This document shows positions 18,158 to 27,650 of a DNA stretch of 64,000 bases, piece by piece (the first letter of the stretch is position 1; each line of letters starts with the position of its first letter). Source of the DNA: Chitinophagaceae bacterium (GTDB taxonomy: Bacteria; Bacteroidota; Bacteroidia; Cytophagales; Cytophagaceae); the NCBI GenBank assembly GCA_028288405.1, contig JAQBNS010000002.1:1-64000 (forward strand), written 5' to 3'. Under the pieces are notes generated by a model. The model was not told where the DNA came from. It made no database searches and worked only from the letters and a program-made list of their open reading frames with translations. A program made the translations under genes and the position numbers.

Positions 18158-18631
18158 ATGAAAAGCTTACTGGTATTATTGCTTGTTCCCTTTTTTATGA
18201 CACAAACAGCTACTGTTGAAGTAGTAAAATGGGAAGGCTTAGAAAAAGCATTGGCAAACAAAAACGGGAAAATCAAGGTTGTTAATTTCTGGATTACGGG
18301 TTGCAAAACGTGTGTGGAAGAATTGCCTCATTTCGAGCAATTGCACCGCAGCTTTGGTAACCAGGTAGAAGTAATTCTAGTCAACTTAGATAAAGAATCA
18401 ATAGAAGAAACTAAAGTCAATCCGTTATTAGAAAAAAACAGGATTACGGCGAAAGTTTTTTTATTGAACGAGTCAGATCAAAACACCTGGATCAATAAAG
18501 TAGAACCTTCCTGGTCAGGCGCTATTCCTGCTACAGTAATCATAGATCAAAACAATCATCGTCGCCTGTACGAAAAAAGTTTGACCTATGCGGAGTTAGT
18601 AAAAATCATACATGACATTCATAAGCCTTAA
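18158..18631 (+). CDS. TlpA-like periplasmic thiol-disulfide protein
   Basis: 157 residues with a signal peptide (MKSLLVLLLVPFFMTQTATV) and a thioredoxin fold. The active-site motif is CKTC in FWITGCKTCVEELP, the cis-Pro is in SGAIPATVIID. TlpA/ResA-type reductants act in the periplasm, for example in cytochrome maturation or protein reduction. The ATG at 18158 is chosen for the signal peptide; the frame is open to 18077. The next thioredoxin-fold gene starts six bases after the stop, so the two form an operon and may share a redox pathway. Confidence 0.88.
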   Translation: MKSLLVLLLVPFFMTQTATVEVVKWEGLEKALANKNGKIKVVNFWITGCKTCVEELPHFEQLHRSFGNQVEVILVNLDKESIEETKVNPLLEKNRITAKVFLLNESDQNTWINKVEPSWSGAIPATVIIDQNNHRRLYEKSLTYAELVKIIHDIHKP

Positions 18632-18637
18632 ACGAAT

Positions 18638-19237
18638 ATGACACGCGTAGCAATTTTCATTATGCTGGTGTTGGTTTCTATCAATGCTGCTTTTATTATT
18701 TATGCTTATAAGCTGGAAGATGAAATCAAAGACATTCACCTTCCAAATGTAGATGGGAAAATGGTAAGTCTTCAGGACTATCCGAAGGCACAGGGATTTA
18801 TTATTGTCTTCACTTGCAATCACTGTCCATACGCTAAAGCCTACGAAGAACGCATTATTCAATTGCAGGAGAAGTATGCTTCTACCTATCCGGTTATTGC
18901 CATCAATTCAAACGATGGTGTGGCTTATCCGGAAGATAACTTTGAAGGCATGAAGAAAAGAGCTTCGCATAAGAAATATCCTTTTGTATACCTTCACGAC
19001 GAATCACAAGAAGTGGCTCGTATTTTTGGTGCAACTAAAACACCTCATGTTTATTTGATTCATAAAGAACAAGGCAAAAACGTCATTAAATATGTAGGAG
19101 CTATTGATGATAATTATGCGGATGAATCTGCGGTAAAAAAACACTATGTCGAAGAAGCCATAGCCGCTTTAGGCAAAGGCCAGGAAGTAACAGTTAAGGA
19201 GACCAAAGCAATAGGCTGTTCCATCAAATGGAAATAA
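18638..19237 (+). CDS. thioredoxin-family (redoxin) exported protein
   Basis: 199 residues with an N-terminal signal anchor (about 3-25) and an AhpC/TSA-like redoxin fold. The likely active site is CNHCPYAKAYEE, a pattern seen in a broad family of peroxiredoxin-like proteins often found beside TlpA homologues. The cis-Pro region is ATKTPHVYLI. It follows the TlpA-like gene by six bases. A late Cys (AIGCSIKWK) at the C terminus is conserved in many homologues. Its electron donor or acceptor cannot be read from sequence. Confidence 0.87.
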   Translation: MTRVAIFIMLVLVSINAAFIIYAYKLEDEIKDIHLPNVDGKMVSLQDYPKAQGFIIVFTCNHCPYAKAYEERIIQLQEKYASTYPVIAINSNDGVAYPEDNFEGMKKRASHKKYPFVYLHDESQEVARIFGATKTPHVYLIHKEQGKNVIKYVGAIDDNYADESAVKKHYVEEAIAALGKGQEVTVKETKAIGCSIKWK

Positions 19238-19338
19238 CTTTTTGTGGCACGGAAATATAGTATATTTACCTAGCCAATGTCCTTTAGAATAGAGCGAAAG
19301 CTCATCGATTCGAAAGACGGTACTTTGTTCTCTCGTAC

Positions 19339-22300
19339 ATGACCAGCAAAAAAAATAAAGTAATACGAATTACCGCCAAAATCATCATTGGATTGGCGAT
19401 AACGTTTGTTGCGCTTTTTGTTTTGCTTTGGGGAGTATTAAAGGTTCCAGCCGTCCAGAATTTTTTAGTGAACAAAGCAACCTCCTATGTCAGTAAAAAA
19501 ACACATACACGTGTTGAACTGGCTTATATCGATTTAGAGTTTCCAAAATCAATCGTGCTGCAAGGCATTTTTTTAGACGATAAAAACAAAGACACATTAA
19601 TAGCGGTTGCTGAAATAAAAGTTGACATCAGCATGTTGGCTTTGTTAAACCATACCGTATCTGTTCAACAATTAAGTTTAAATAAGGCTTATGGCAGATT
19701 AAGCAGAACAGCGAATGATTCCACTTTTAATTTTCAGTTTTTAATCGATGCGTTTAGCAGCAGAAAAAAAGAAACTGTAGTTACTGATACAACGACAACA
19801 GACTGGACAATTAAAGCAGACAATGTATCCCTGCGCAATTGCCGTTTTGATATGGACGATGCCTACAGTGGAATGTTTCTTCATTCTTCCGTGAAAGAAG
19901 CAGATATAGAACTGAATAAATTAGATTTAGCGGCTCAATCAGTGAGTGCAGGTGATGTTAGATTGTTGGGAGCAACAACGACCATTGAACAGACTAGACA
20001 ATCTACTGATACAACGACATCGGAAGAATCGGGTTGGGATAAGGTTTCGGTAGAATCTGTAAACATTGAGCAATCTCTTTTTCAATACGAAGATCAATCG
20101 TCCTGCATGAGCATTTATGCGAAGGTGGGAAGTTTTAATTTGGGTGAATCCAGCATGAGTCTGATCACGCAAACGATCAAAGGCAGTGGTCTTGTATTAA
20201 ATAACAGCACGTCTTTTATTCAGCTGGAGAGGGATGCATCAACTCCGGAAGTTACAGCAGTTGAAGTGGTTGTCACTCCAACAAAAGAGTGGAATATTTA
20301 TTTGGATGAAGCCGAGATGGATAATAACACCTTCAAACTCGACTTTACCAATGTGCCGGCTATTGCGCATGGCGCAGACTGGAATCATTTGTATATAAAA
20401 GGTATCGGTGCGGAAATAAAAGAGGCGCTCTACAATGGCCCAATAGTGAAAGGGACGATTGAAAGACTGGAAGCTCAAGAGCGATGTGGATTGGGTATTC
20501 GTGCGTTGAAGACTGAATTTGTAATGGACGAACATCAGATGGAGTTGAAGGATTTGTTTTTGAAAACCAATTATTCCACTATCGGACAGCAAGTGCACCT
20601 TCAATACGCCAGCCTCGGTCAATGGCGCAATACCTTACAGATCAATTGCAACATGGTCGATAACCATCTAGCGATTGAAGATTTATTGTTGATTCAGCCG
20701 GATCTTCGCCAACAAGATATTTTAAGTAAGAATGCGAGCGAAATCATTCACTTCACACTGAAAGCAAAAGGTAATACAGAAAGTTTGGCTTTGCGACAAT
20801 TGACAGTAGCTGCTGCTACACGCACAATGGTCAGTGTGAATGGAACTGTAAAGCATGTTACAAATCCCGAAACGCTTTTCATGGATTTAGAGATTGATAA
20901 AATTCAGTCGGGAAGAAAAGATATTTTCGCCTTGGTCCCGGATTCTCTATTGCCATCAGCGATAGAAATTCCTGATTCCGTATTGATTGTTGGAAATTAT
21001 AAAGGAACATTAAACGATTTCAAAACTCAACTAAATGCCAATACCTCTTTCGGACAATTCACCGTTGATGCGCTGTTTAAGAATCTGCAAAACGATTCAT
21101 TGAGTTATGACATGGCATTGAAGACAAGCGAATTTCAATTGGGTTATTTATTGAAACAAACAGCAGTTGGAAAATTGTCTGGCATTTTTAATGTCAATGG
21201 AGCAGGTAAACAATTCGAAACTATTCATGCGAAAGTAGAAGCGGATGTGAGCAAAATGGAATTGAACAAGTATGGCTATCGAAACATTACCATGAAAGGG
21301 TTTCTGGACACCGGTTATGTCAATATGCAAGCGGCTGTTCGTGATTCTAATCTTCATGCTGAGTTGGCAGGAAAAGTAAATCTCAACAAAGAGCACGAAT
21401 CCTACAATATACAATTGAATCTGAAAGGCGTTGACTTTGGTGGATTAGGTTTGACCAAGGATAAAATACAAATGAGTGCCAATGGAGAAGTATTGTTCAA
21501 AGGCAACTCTTCGAAAACATTAAACGGTCATCTGGCTGTGCGTAATATTTTATTGATTAAGGATACCAAGGAATATAGAATCGACTCGTTGGTTTTTGCT
21601 TCACTTAATGAAGGAGATAATTCGGAAGCTACACTAAATAGTTCCATGATTGCCGCAAGCTTTAAAGGCAATCTGGATTTGTTGTCTGTTGTGCCTGCTA
21701 TAGAAAACCAACTGGATCGTTATTTTGATTTTATGCCGAATGAAGACAATCAAAAAACAGAACCGCAAAAATTTAATTTTGCAATACAAGTTAACGATTC
21801 TCCAATACTGCGTGAAGTCATTTTTCCTAAGCTAACCGCTTATGAAAGTATTCATGTGATGGGTGGATTTAATAGTGATTCTTCCCATTTATGGCTCAAT
21901 GTAAATTTGCCTCAATTGGAGTACGATGAACTGTCGGTACAACAATTCAACTTGACGTTGAACTCAGACGCTAAAAAATTGGATTACAATACCGGATGGG
22001 AATTATTTAAGAGTAAAGATATTGCTATTCAGCAAACCAGCTTGTCCGGAAGTATTGCACACGATACGGCTTCCATTGATCTGAAGATAAAGGATACGGA
22101 CAAAATGGAGAAGCTGGTATTGCATTCTCAATTAGCCAAGCATAACGATTTATATTATCGCTTCCGTATTTTAAAAGACGGATTAACCTTGCAAGGAAAT
22201 GCATGGGAAGTGAATCCGAAAAATTATATCGAGTTTGGAAAGAAGCATTTGTATGTGGATCAAATGCATTGGAGTTATCAAACGCAATCCATCAGCGCGC

Positions 22301-24345
22301 AATCCGATACGACGCATTTAGCTATTCGTTTCAAACAATTTGACTTGCATACCATCGCACAGGTGGCTGAACAAGATGATTCGCTGGTACAAGGTATTTT
22401 AGATGGTGATATCCGGTTGAAAGATTTGTTTAACAAGGCTGCTTTTACATCGGATCTGAAATTGACAAACCTGGCTTACAAACAATCGAAGATCGGTAAC
22501 CTGAATTTGCAGGCAGATAACCTGACAGAAGACCGTTACAGTATGAAAGCCTTGCTGACCGGAAGAAACAACAGCGTATCTATTGCTGGTTATTATGCGG
22601 CGAAGGAAACGAACACTTTAAATTTTTCCGTTGATATTGATTCACTACGATTGTCTTCTGTGGAATCTTTCAGTGCGGGACAGATTTCAGATAGCAGAGG
22701 CGTTGTAAAAGGCAATATCAAGTTGACGGGGTCTTTAAAGGAACCGGTAATGAATGGCAAATTGGAGTTTGTAAAGGTAGGAACGAAAATTACGTATTTG
22801 AATGAGTACGTGACGATGGAAGATGAGACCCTCACACTGAAACCAGGCGGTGCTTATTTCAATTCGTTCGACATCAAAGATTCACAAGGCAACACAGCTA
22901 CGATCAATGGTGCTGTACTATTGAAATCATTTACCGATCCGACCTTTGATTTGAAAATAACGACTAATGATTTCATGGTGTTGAATACAACAGAAGTGAA
23001 TAATAAATTATACTACGGGAGAATATACCTGGACAGTAAGATCAATGTCAAAGGAACACCTCAATTGCCCATCATTACTGCAGACTTAAAAATAGAAAAG
23101 GGAAGTCATTTCTCCTTTGCCGTTCCTGAGTCACAAGTCAGTACAGATAGAGGAGAAGGAATTGTTGTTTTTGTAAAAGACTCCAACTACTTCGATGAAA
23201 TCATGCTCCGTCAACAAGGCATTGCGGGTGCAGATAAGATCAAAGGAATTTCTCTGAAAGCAAAGATTGCGGTAGACAGAAATACATCCTTCACGTTATT
23301 AGTGGATCCTTTTTCCGGAGACTCTTTGCAAGTAAAAGGAAAAGCAGATTTAATCTTCTCGCTGGATCCCAATGGAGACATGGGTTTGTCAGGAAGTTAT
23401 GTCATTTCTGACGGAAGTTATAAAGCGACATTGGAAGGATTTGTAGCGAAGGATTTTAAAATAGTGAAAGGCAGTAGGATTGATTGGTATGGTGATATTT
23501 TAGATGCGAAAGTAGATGTAACCGCACGCTATGATACCAGAGCCAAACCTACTTCACTGATGAGTATAGGCTCTGGTTTGACACCTACTGAATCGGCTGC
23601 TTACTCACAGCCTTTGCCATTCTACATTTACCTGATGATGAAAGGTGATTTATTACAACCACAGATCAGTTTCAAACTGGATATGCCGGAAAGTCAAAAA
23701 GGCGCAGGTGGCGGAGCGGTGTATGGAAAGCTAAATGCCATCAATGCCGATGAAGGAGAGTTGAACAAACAAGTGTTTTCTTTGTTGGTATTCAATAGCT
23801 TCATGGCTTCTTCCAACGGATCCACCGGTTCCGATGCTTCCGACTTTGCCCGCAGCAGTGTGAGTCGTTTAATGAGCGATCAGTTGAATAAGCTTTCTGC
23901 ACAATACATCAAAGGAGTAGAGGTAGATGTGGATTTGGTTTCTTACAATCAAAACGATGTAACGACCAATCAAAGACAAGGTAACACACAATTGCAGGTA
24001 GGGGTTAAGAAAACATTGTTCGATGACCGTTTGAGTGTACAGGTAGGGGGTAATGTCATGTTGGAAGGACAGCAAAATACGACCGATCCTACGGCCACAA
24101 ATAACGCACAGAACATTACCGGTGATGTAGTAGTAGAGTATAAGTTCACACAAAGCAGTCGCTATAAACTGAAAGGATTTCGTGTGAATCAATTGGATGG
24201 TGTGACGAATGGCATTATCGTTCAGACAGGCGTTGGAGTTGTATATACAAGAGATTATAATCGTACGCGTGATTTGTTTCATAGTAGAAAGCGAAAAAAG
24301 AAACAGTCGGGTGGTGAACAGAAAAAGGACGTGGTGGAGGACTAA
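19339..24345 (+). CDS. tamB: TamB-like translocation and assembly module protein
   Basis: 1668-residue AsmA/TamB-superfamily protein with an inner-membrane signal anchor at about 13-38 and then almost entirely beta-strand repeats forming a hydrophobic groove across the periplasm. The C-terminal DUF490 domain (about 1250-1640) has the SLQVKGKADLIFSLDP and GSYVISDGSYKATLEGF segments typical of TamB. Such proteins, with an OMP85 partner, help insert outer-membrane proteins or move lipids. The stop overlaps the tamL start (TAATGA), giving a coupled pair. The length is larger than E. coli TamB (1259) but normal for Bacteroidota. Confidence 0.9.
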   Translation: MTSKKNKVIRITAKIIIGLAITFVALFVLLWGVLKVPAVQNFLVNKATSYVSKKTHTRVELAYIDLEFPKSIVLQGIFLDDKNKDTLIAVAEIKVDISMLALLNHTVSVQQLSLNKAYGRLSRTANDSTFNFQFLIDAFSSRKKETVVTDTTTTDWTIKADNVSLRNCRFDMDDAYSGMFLHSSVKEADIELNKLDLAAQSVSAGDVRLLGATTTIEQTRQSTDTTTSEESGWDKVSVESVNIEQSLFQYEDQSSCMSIYAKVGSFNLGESSMSLITQTIKGSGLVLNNSTSFIQLERDASTPEVTAVEVVVTPTKEWNIYLDEAEMDNNTFKLDFTNVPAIAHGADWNHLYIKGIGAEIKEALYNGPIVKGTIERLEAQERCGLGIRALKTEFVMDEHQMELKDLFLKTNYSTIGQQVHLQYASLGQWRNTLQINCNMVDNHLAIEDLLLIQPDLRQQDILSKNASEIIHFTLKAKGNTESLALRQLTVAAATRTMVSVNGTVKHVTNPETLFMDLEIDKIQSGRKDIFALVPDSLLPSAIEIPDSVLIVGNYKGTLNDFKTQLNANTSFGQFTVDALFKNLQNDSLSYDMALKTSEFQLGYLLKQTAVGKLSGIFNVNGAGKQFETIHAKVEADVSKMELNKYGYRNITMKGFLDTGYVNMQAAVRDSNLHAELAGKVNLNKEHESYNIQLNLKGVDFGGLGLTKDKIQMSANGEVLFKGNSSKTLNGHLAVRNILLIKDTKEYRIDSLVFASLNEGDNSEATLNSSMIAASFKGNLDLLSVVPAIENQLDRYFDFMPNEDNQKTEPQKFNFAIQVNDSPILREVIFPKLTAYESIHVMGGFNSDSSHLWLNVNLPQLEYDELSVQQFNLTLNSDAKKLDYNTGWELFKSKDIAIQQTSLSGSIAHDTASIDLKIKDTDKMEKLVLHSQLAKHNDLYYRFRILKDGLTLQGNAWEVNPKNYIEFGKKHLYVDQMHWSYQTQSISAQSDTTHLAIRFKQFDLHTIAQVAEQDDSLVQGILDGDIRLKDLFNKAAFTSDLKLTNLAYKQSKIGNLNLQADNLTEDRYSMKALLTGRNNSVSIAGYYAAKETNTLNFSVDIDSLRLSSVESFSAGQISDSRGVVKGNIKLTGSLKEPVMNGKLEFVKVGTKITYLNEYVTMEDETLTLKPGGAYFNSFDIKDSQGNTATINGAVLLKSFTDPTFDLKITTNDFMVLNTTEVNNKLYYGRIYLDSKINVKGTPQLPIITADLKIEKGSHFSFAVPESQVSTDRGEGIVVFVKDSNYFDEIMLRQQGIAGADKIKGISLKAKIAVDRNTSFTLLVDPFSGDSLQVKGKADLIFSLDPNGDMGLSGSYVISDGSYKATLEGFVAKDFKIVKGSRIDWYGDILDAKVDVTARYDTRAKPTSLMSIGSGLTPTESAAYSQPLPFYIYLMMKGDLLQPQISFKLDMPESQKGAGGGAVYGKLNAINADEGELNKQVFSLLVFNSFMASSNGSTGSDASDFARSSVSRLMSDQLNKLSAQYIKGVEVDVDLVSYNQNDVTTNQRQGNTQLQVGVKKTLFDDRLSVQVGGNVMLEGQQNTTDPTATNNAQNITGDVVVEYKFTQSSRYKLKGFRVNQLDGVTNGIIVQTGVGVVYTRDYNRTRDLFHSRKRKKKQSGGEQKKDVVED

Positions 24346-26642
24346 TGAAAGCAGTTAATCATTTTTATATAGTAGCCCTTGCCTTGTTCGTGTTCAGTTG
24401 CAAAACCACCAAGTATGTACCTGAAGGAGATCAATTGTATATTGGTGCGGAGATAGAATTTCAATCGGACGAAAGCAAAAGTTATTTAAGAAAACTTCGT
24501 GCTAATCTGGAAAAGGATATCAAGCCCCGGCCGAATAGAAAAATACTAGGAGTTCCACTTAAATTAGGTATTTATAATTTTCTTGGCACTCCTAAAAAAG
24601 AGAAGGGCATGAAGTATAAATTGCGCCGCAAGCTGGGTGAGGCGCCGGTGCTATACTCCAAAGTAAATCCTCCGTTTTCTGTAGAAGTCTTGCAATCGGA
24701 TTTGTATAACCGCGGTTTTTTTGATCCCAGAGTTACATACCGTGTGGTTGCTGATGAGAAAAGGAAGAAAGTTAAAGTCATTTATACAGTCAATACCGGA
24801 AGATCTTATCGAATTAATCAATATAAAATGATCGTTCCGGATACCGCAATGAATAAAATCATTGTAGAGTCTGCCGATGAAACGTTGATTAAAAAAGATA
24901 AACGCTACAATTTGGAACGCCTGAAATCAGAACGTTCTAGACTTGATAAAGCGTTAAAAGATAATGGTTACTACCATTTCAATGCCGACTATTTTTCTTT
25001 TGAGGCTGACACTACAGGCAGCGATGCGACGATCAATGTCAAGTTGAAACTCAAACCGAACATTCCGGAAAAGGCAATGATTCGTTACAGAATGAAGGAA
25101 GTGTTTGTGTTCATAGACAGCATCAGTTCGAGAAGAAACGAAATTGATTTATCTGACACCGTGCATTTGGAAGGTGTAACGCTGAGTCTGGGCAATGATT
25201 TGAGGGCCTCGTCTGTTGTGCGCTACGTGTACTTGAAAAAGGACGAGTACTATTCCAGAGAGAACCAGCAGCTTTCCGTCAATCGATTGATGGGCATGGA
25301 TCTGTTTAAATATGTGGACGCACAAATTGAAGAAACAGATTCTGCTAAATTGTATGCCTTTATGTACCTGTCTCCGCTCAAGAGAAAGTCGTTGAGCGCG
25401 GAATTAGATCTTGTTACAAAGTCCAACAACTTTTCAGGACCTGGTGTCATCCTCAGTTTTCTTAACCGCAATGTGTTTAAAGGGGCTGAACACTTAACCA
25501 TCAATTTGCATGGATCCGTGGAAACGCAGTTTAACGGAGAGTTCAAGGGTTTGTATACTTACGAAATAGGGCCTTCTGTAAAATTGACTGTTCCCCATTT
25601 TATTTTACCGTTTCGTGTTGGAGCATCTAGTTTATTTACACCACAAACGATTTTCACAGCGGATTATAATTTTACGAGAAGAGTCAATTATTTTGATTTG
25701 ACCTCCTTGCGTTTTGGTTTTGGATACAGCTGGAAAGAAAGTTTAGCCAAGACACATGAGTTGATGCCGATGAACATTAATTTTTTTCAGATCCGGAATG
25801 TAAGCGATTACTTTAGGACATTCTTAGAAAGCAATCAAGGCTTACAACGCAAGTATGAAGACCAATTGGTTGCAGGCATCACGTATTCTTATACCTACAA
25901 TGAACAAGTATATCCGGATAAGAAAAGTCAATTTTACATTAACTTCACTGCTGATATAGCAGGAAACACGGTGGCTTTATTGAGTGATCTCACAGGTGAG
26001 CCGAGAAGTGAAACCGGTACGCAAACTTTTTTGGGAATTGCGTATTCGCAGTATGGCAAAGTTGGAATTGATATTCGTAATTATTTAAAATTAACGAAGA
26101 AGACGCAGTTTGCCGCACACATGATTGTAGGAGTTGGTATTCCTTATGGCAATTCAGAAGCATTGCCATTCATCAAAAGTTATTTTTCGGGAGGTGCCAG
26201 CAGTATTCGTGCCTTTCCTGTCAACTCATTGGGACCGGGTACCTATCACCTGCCGGATAGTTTGCAAAATGCCTTCTTCTTCCAGCAAGGTGGTGACATT
26301 AAATTAGAATGGAGTGCAGAGTATCGGTTTCCTATAGTGAGTGTCATCAAAGGAGCTTTCTTTGCCGACATTGGAAACACTTGGTTGTACCCGACAGATC
26401 ATACGATACCTAATGCACAATTTAACTTTGAAAATGTACCCAAAGAATTAGCGGCAGGCATTGGATTTGGATTGCGTGCCGACCTGAGTTTTTTTATTAT
26501 CCGATTGGATTTGGCAACACCGGTAAGAAAGCCCTGGTTGCCGGAAGGAGACCGTTGGGTATTGGATGATATTTACATTGGAAAGAGAGATTGGAGGAGG
26601 GATAATTTGATGTTGAATATTGCCATAGGTTATCCGTTTTAA
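24345..26642 (+). CDS. tamL: TamL, lipoprotein OMP85/BamA-superfamily translocase
   Basis: 765 residues. The signal ends in a lipobox (FVFSC-KTTKYVPEGD), so the protein is a lipoprotein, the feature that separates Bacteroidota TamL from proteobacterial TamA. POTRA-like regions occupy about 60-330, followed by a 16-strand barrel (about 380-765) with the OMP85 GGASSIRAF motif (FSGGASSIRAFPVNSLG) and a terminal aromatic residue (GYPF). It is coupled to tamB by a one-base stop-start overlap. The partner relation and role in outer-membrane biogenesis follow from the family. Confidence 0.9.
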   Translation: MKAVNHFYIVALALFVFSCKTTKYVPEGDQLYIGAEIEFQSDESKSYLRKLRANLEKDIKPRPNRKILGVPLKLGIYNFLGTPKKEKGMKYKLRRKLGEAPVLYSKVNPPFSVEVLQSDLYNRGFFDPRVTYRVVADEKRKKVKVIYTVNTGRSYRINQYKMIVPDTAMNKIIVESADETLIKKDKRYNLERLKSERSRLDKALKDNGYYHFNADYFSFEADTTGSDATINVKLKLKPNIPEKAMIRYRMKEVFVFIDSISSRRNEIDLSDTVHLEGVTLSLGNDLRASSVVRYVYLKKDEYYSRENQQLSVNRLMGMDLFKYVDAQIEETDSAKLYAFMYLSPLKRKSLSAELDLVTKSNNFSGPGVILSFLNRNVFKGAEHLTINLHGSVETQFNGEFKGLYTYEIGPSVKLTVPHFILPFRVGASSLFTPQTIFTADYNFTRRVNYFDLTSLRFGFGYSWKESLAKTHELMPMNINFFQIRNVSDYFRTFLESNQGLQRKYEDQLVAGITYSYTYNEQVYPDKKSQFYINFTADIAGNTVALLSDLTGEPRSETGTQTFLGIAYSQYGKVGIDIRNYLKLTKKTQFAAHMIVGVGIPYGNSEALPFIKSYFSGGASSIRAFPVNSLGPGTYHLPDSLQNAFFFQQGGDIKLEWSAEYRFPIVSVIKGAFFADIGNTWLYPTDHTIPNAQFNFENVPKELAAGIGFGLRADLSFFIIRLDLATPVRKPWLPEGDRWVLDDIYIGKRDWRRDNLMLNIAIGYPF

Positions 26643-26753
26643 ATACTGTTTCTCCGCTCTGTTTCTTCACTCTTAACTTTTCATACCATCCTTTTACCTT
26701 TCTTTTGCTCACCCAAAAGAAAAGTAACAAAAGAAAAAGGTGCCACCAAAAGC

Positions 26754-26820
26754 AACTTTGGAGAACATTGTGGTTCTGTACAAGACACGTTTTTAATTCT
26801 TAATAATGTTCTCCAAAGTT
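26754..26820. repeat. perfect 16-bp inverted repeat, 35-bp spacer
   Basis: AACTTTGGAGAACATT at 26754-26769 is exactly reverse-complementary to 26805-26820. The spacer contains no ORF. It could be a transcript hairpin or a small non-autonomous repeat. Confidence 0.8.
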
Positions 26821-26891
26821 CGCTCTTTTCCTGGACGCCTACCACACCATACCTTAAAGATAAAAATACTGACGACTTCGCTCAAAGAGCA

Positions 26892-26927
26892 TAAAAAAAC
26901 CGAAGCAAGAAATCATCTTACTCCGGT
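26892..26927 (-). terminator. intrinsic terminator of the 158-residue gene
   Basis: Read on the minus strand, ACCGGAGTAAG pairs with CTTGCTTCGGT (G-U pairs included) around a 7-nt loop and is followed by seven T residues. Confidence 0.75.
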
Positions 26928-26949
26928 TCTATTCGTAACTAAAGTTATT

Positions 26950-27426
26950 CTAATTCTCCAACTGTTTTTTAAAATCCCACAATTGCTCTTCGTGTAAGAA
27001 AAGTTGTTGTCTCAGGAAGTTAAACGTTTCAGGGAAGTCAGCTTCTTTGTAATGTACAAAGATGGTAAGGATTTGATTTTTAATCTCGGTGTGCAAGGCG
27101 ATCAATTCTTGGATCGGTTGCTTCCAATCCGTTTTGGTTTCATGTACCACGTAAGGTTTTGCGATAGCAGAAACAGAAGCTTTAATGTCTCCTAGTTTCT
27201 GGAGCTGACTCACATATACATTCAAGGACTCCATGATAGCACTTGAATAGTAGTCTGCGTTTTTAAACGGACGTTTCATAGCATCCGCTACGAAGCGCGT
27301 TTTTAGCATCACTTGATAAGCGTTGCCGGCCAGGTTTCTGAGTTTTGTGATCAATTGATCTTGCGTTAAGTGATTGGATAATCTTGTGTCTTTAAAAGAC
27401 GCTTCACTTATGATTAACGTATGCAT
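26950..27426 (-). CDS. hypothetical helical protein
   Basis: 158 residues that I cannot assign. It is soluble, has no signal peptide, and appears entirely alpha-helical, with amphipathic segments such as LITKLRNLAGNAYQVMLK and LRQQLFLHEEQLWDFKKQ. The heptad-like spacing suggests a four-helix bundle. A good intrinsic terminator directly downstream and a coding-like composition support a genuine gene. The nearest functional clue is none: neighbours on both sides are separate units. Confidence 0.7.
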   Translation of the reverse strand: MHTLIISEASFKDTRLSNHLTQDQLITKLRNLAGNAYQVMLKTRFVADAMKRPFKNADYYSSAIMESLNVYVSQLQKLGDIKASVSAIAKPYVVHETKTDWKQPIQELIALHTEIKNQILTIFVHYKEADFPETFNFLRQQLFLHEEQLWDFKKQLEN

Positions 27427-27650
27427 CGAGCTAAAACAGTATAAATTTTTTCAGGTATATCTGAAAAATCATGCCATCTGGACTCATTTAAGTCTATCTA
27501 CGATTAAATCAGTGATTAATCTCTTAAGTATAAGACGAATGCAATAAAGTGAACTCATGTTAAAAAAAGGTAATTTACCACACGAAATTATTCACAAATC
27601 ATAAACACTGAGGTGTAAAATCCCCAGAGTGTAAAAGAATGCATCGGGAA

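Larger units (their letters stand above)
26643..26949. other. intergenic region, 307 bp, with a perfect inverted repeat
   Basis: The space between convergent tamL and the 158-residue gene. It contains a purine-rich CCCAAAAGAAAAGTAAC stretch similar to sequences often found between Bacteroidota genes, the 16-bp inverted repeat at 26754-26820 and a minus-strand terminator at 26892-26927. No gene is seen. Confidence 0.7.

Noticed and set aside
19241-19268. Promoter of tamB (TTTG plus TATATTTA)
   Set aside because: The two elements resemble the Bacteroidota consensus, but the 16-bp spacing is shorter than usual and the last base is A not G, so I do not list it as supported.
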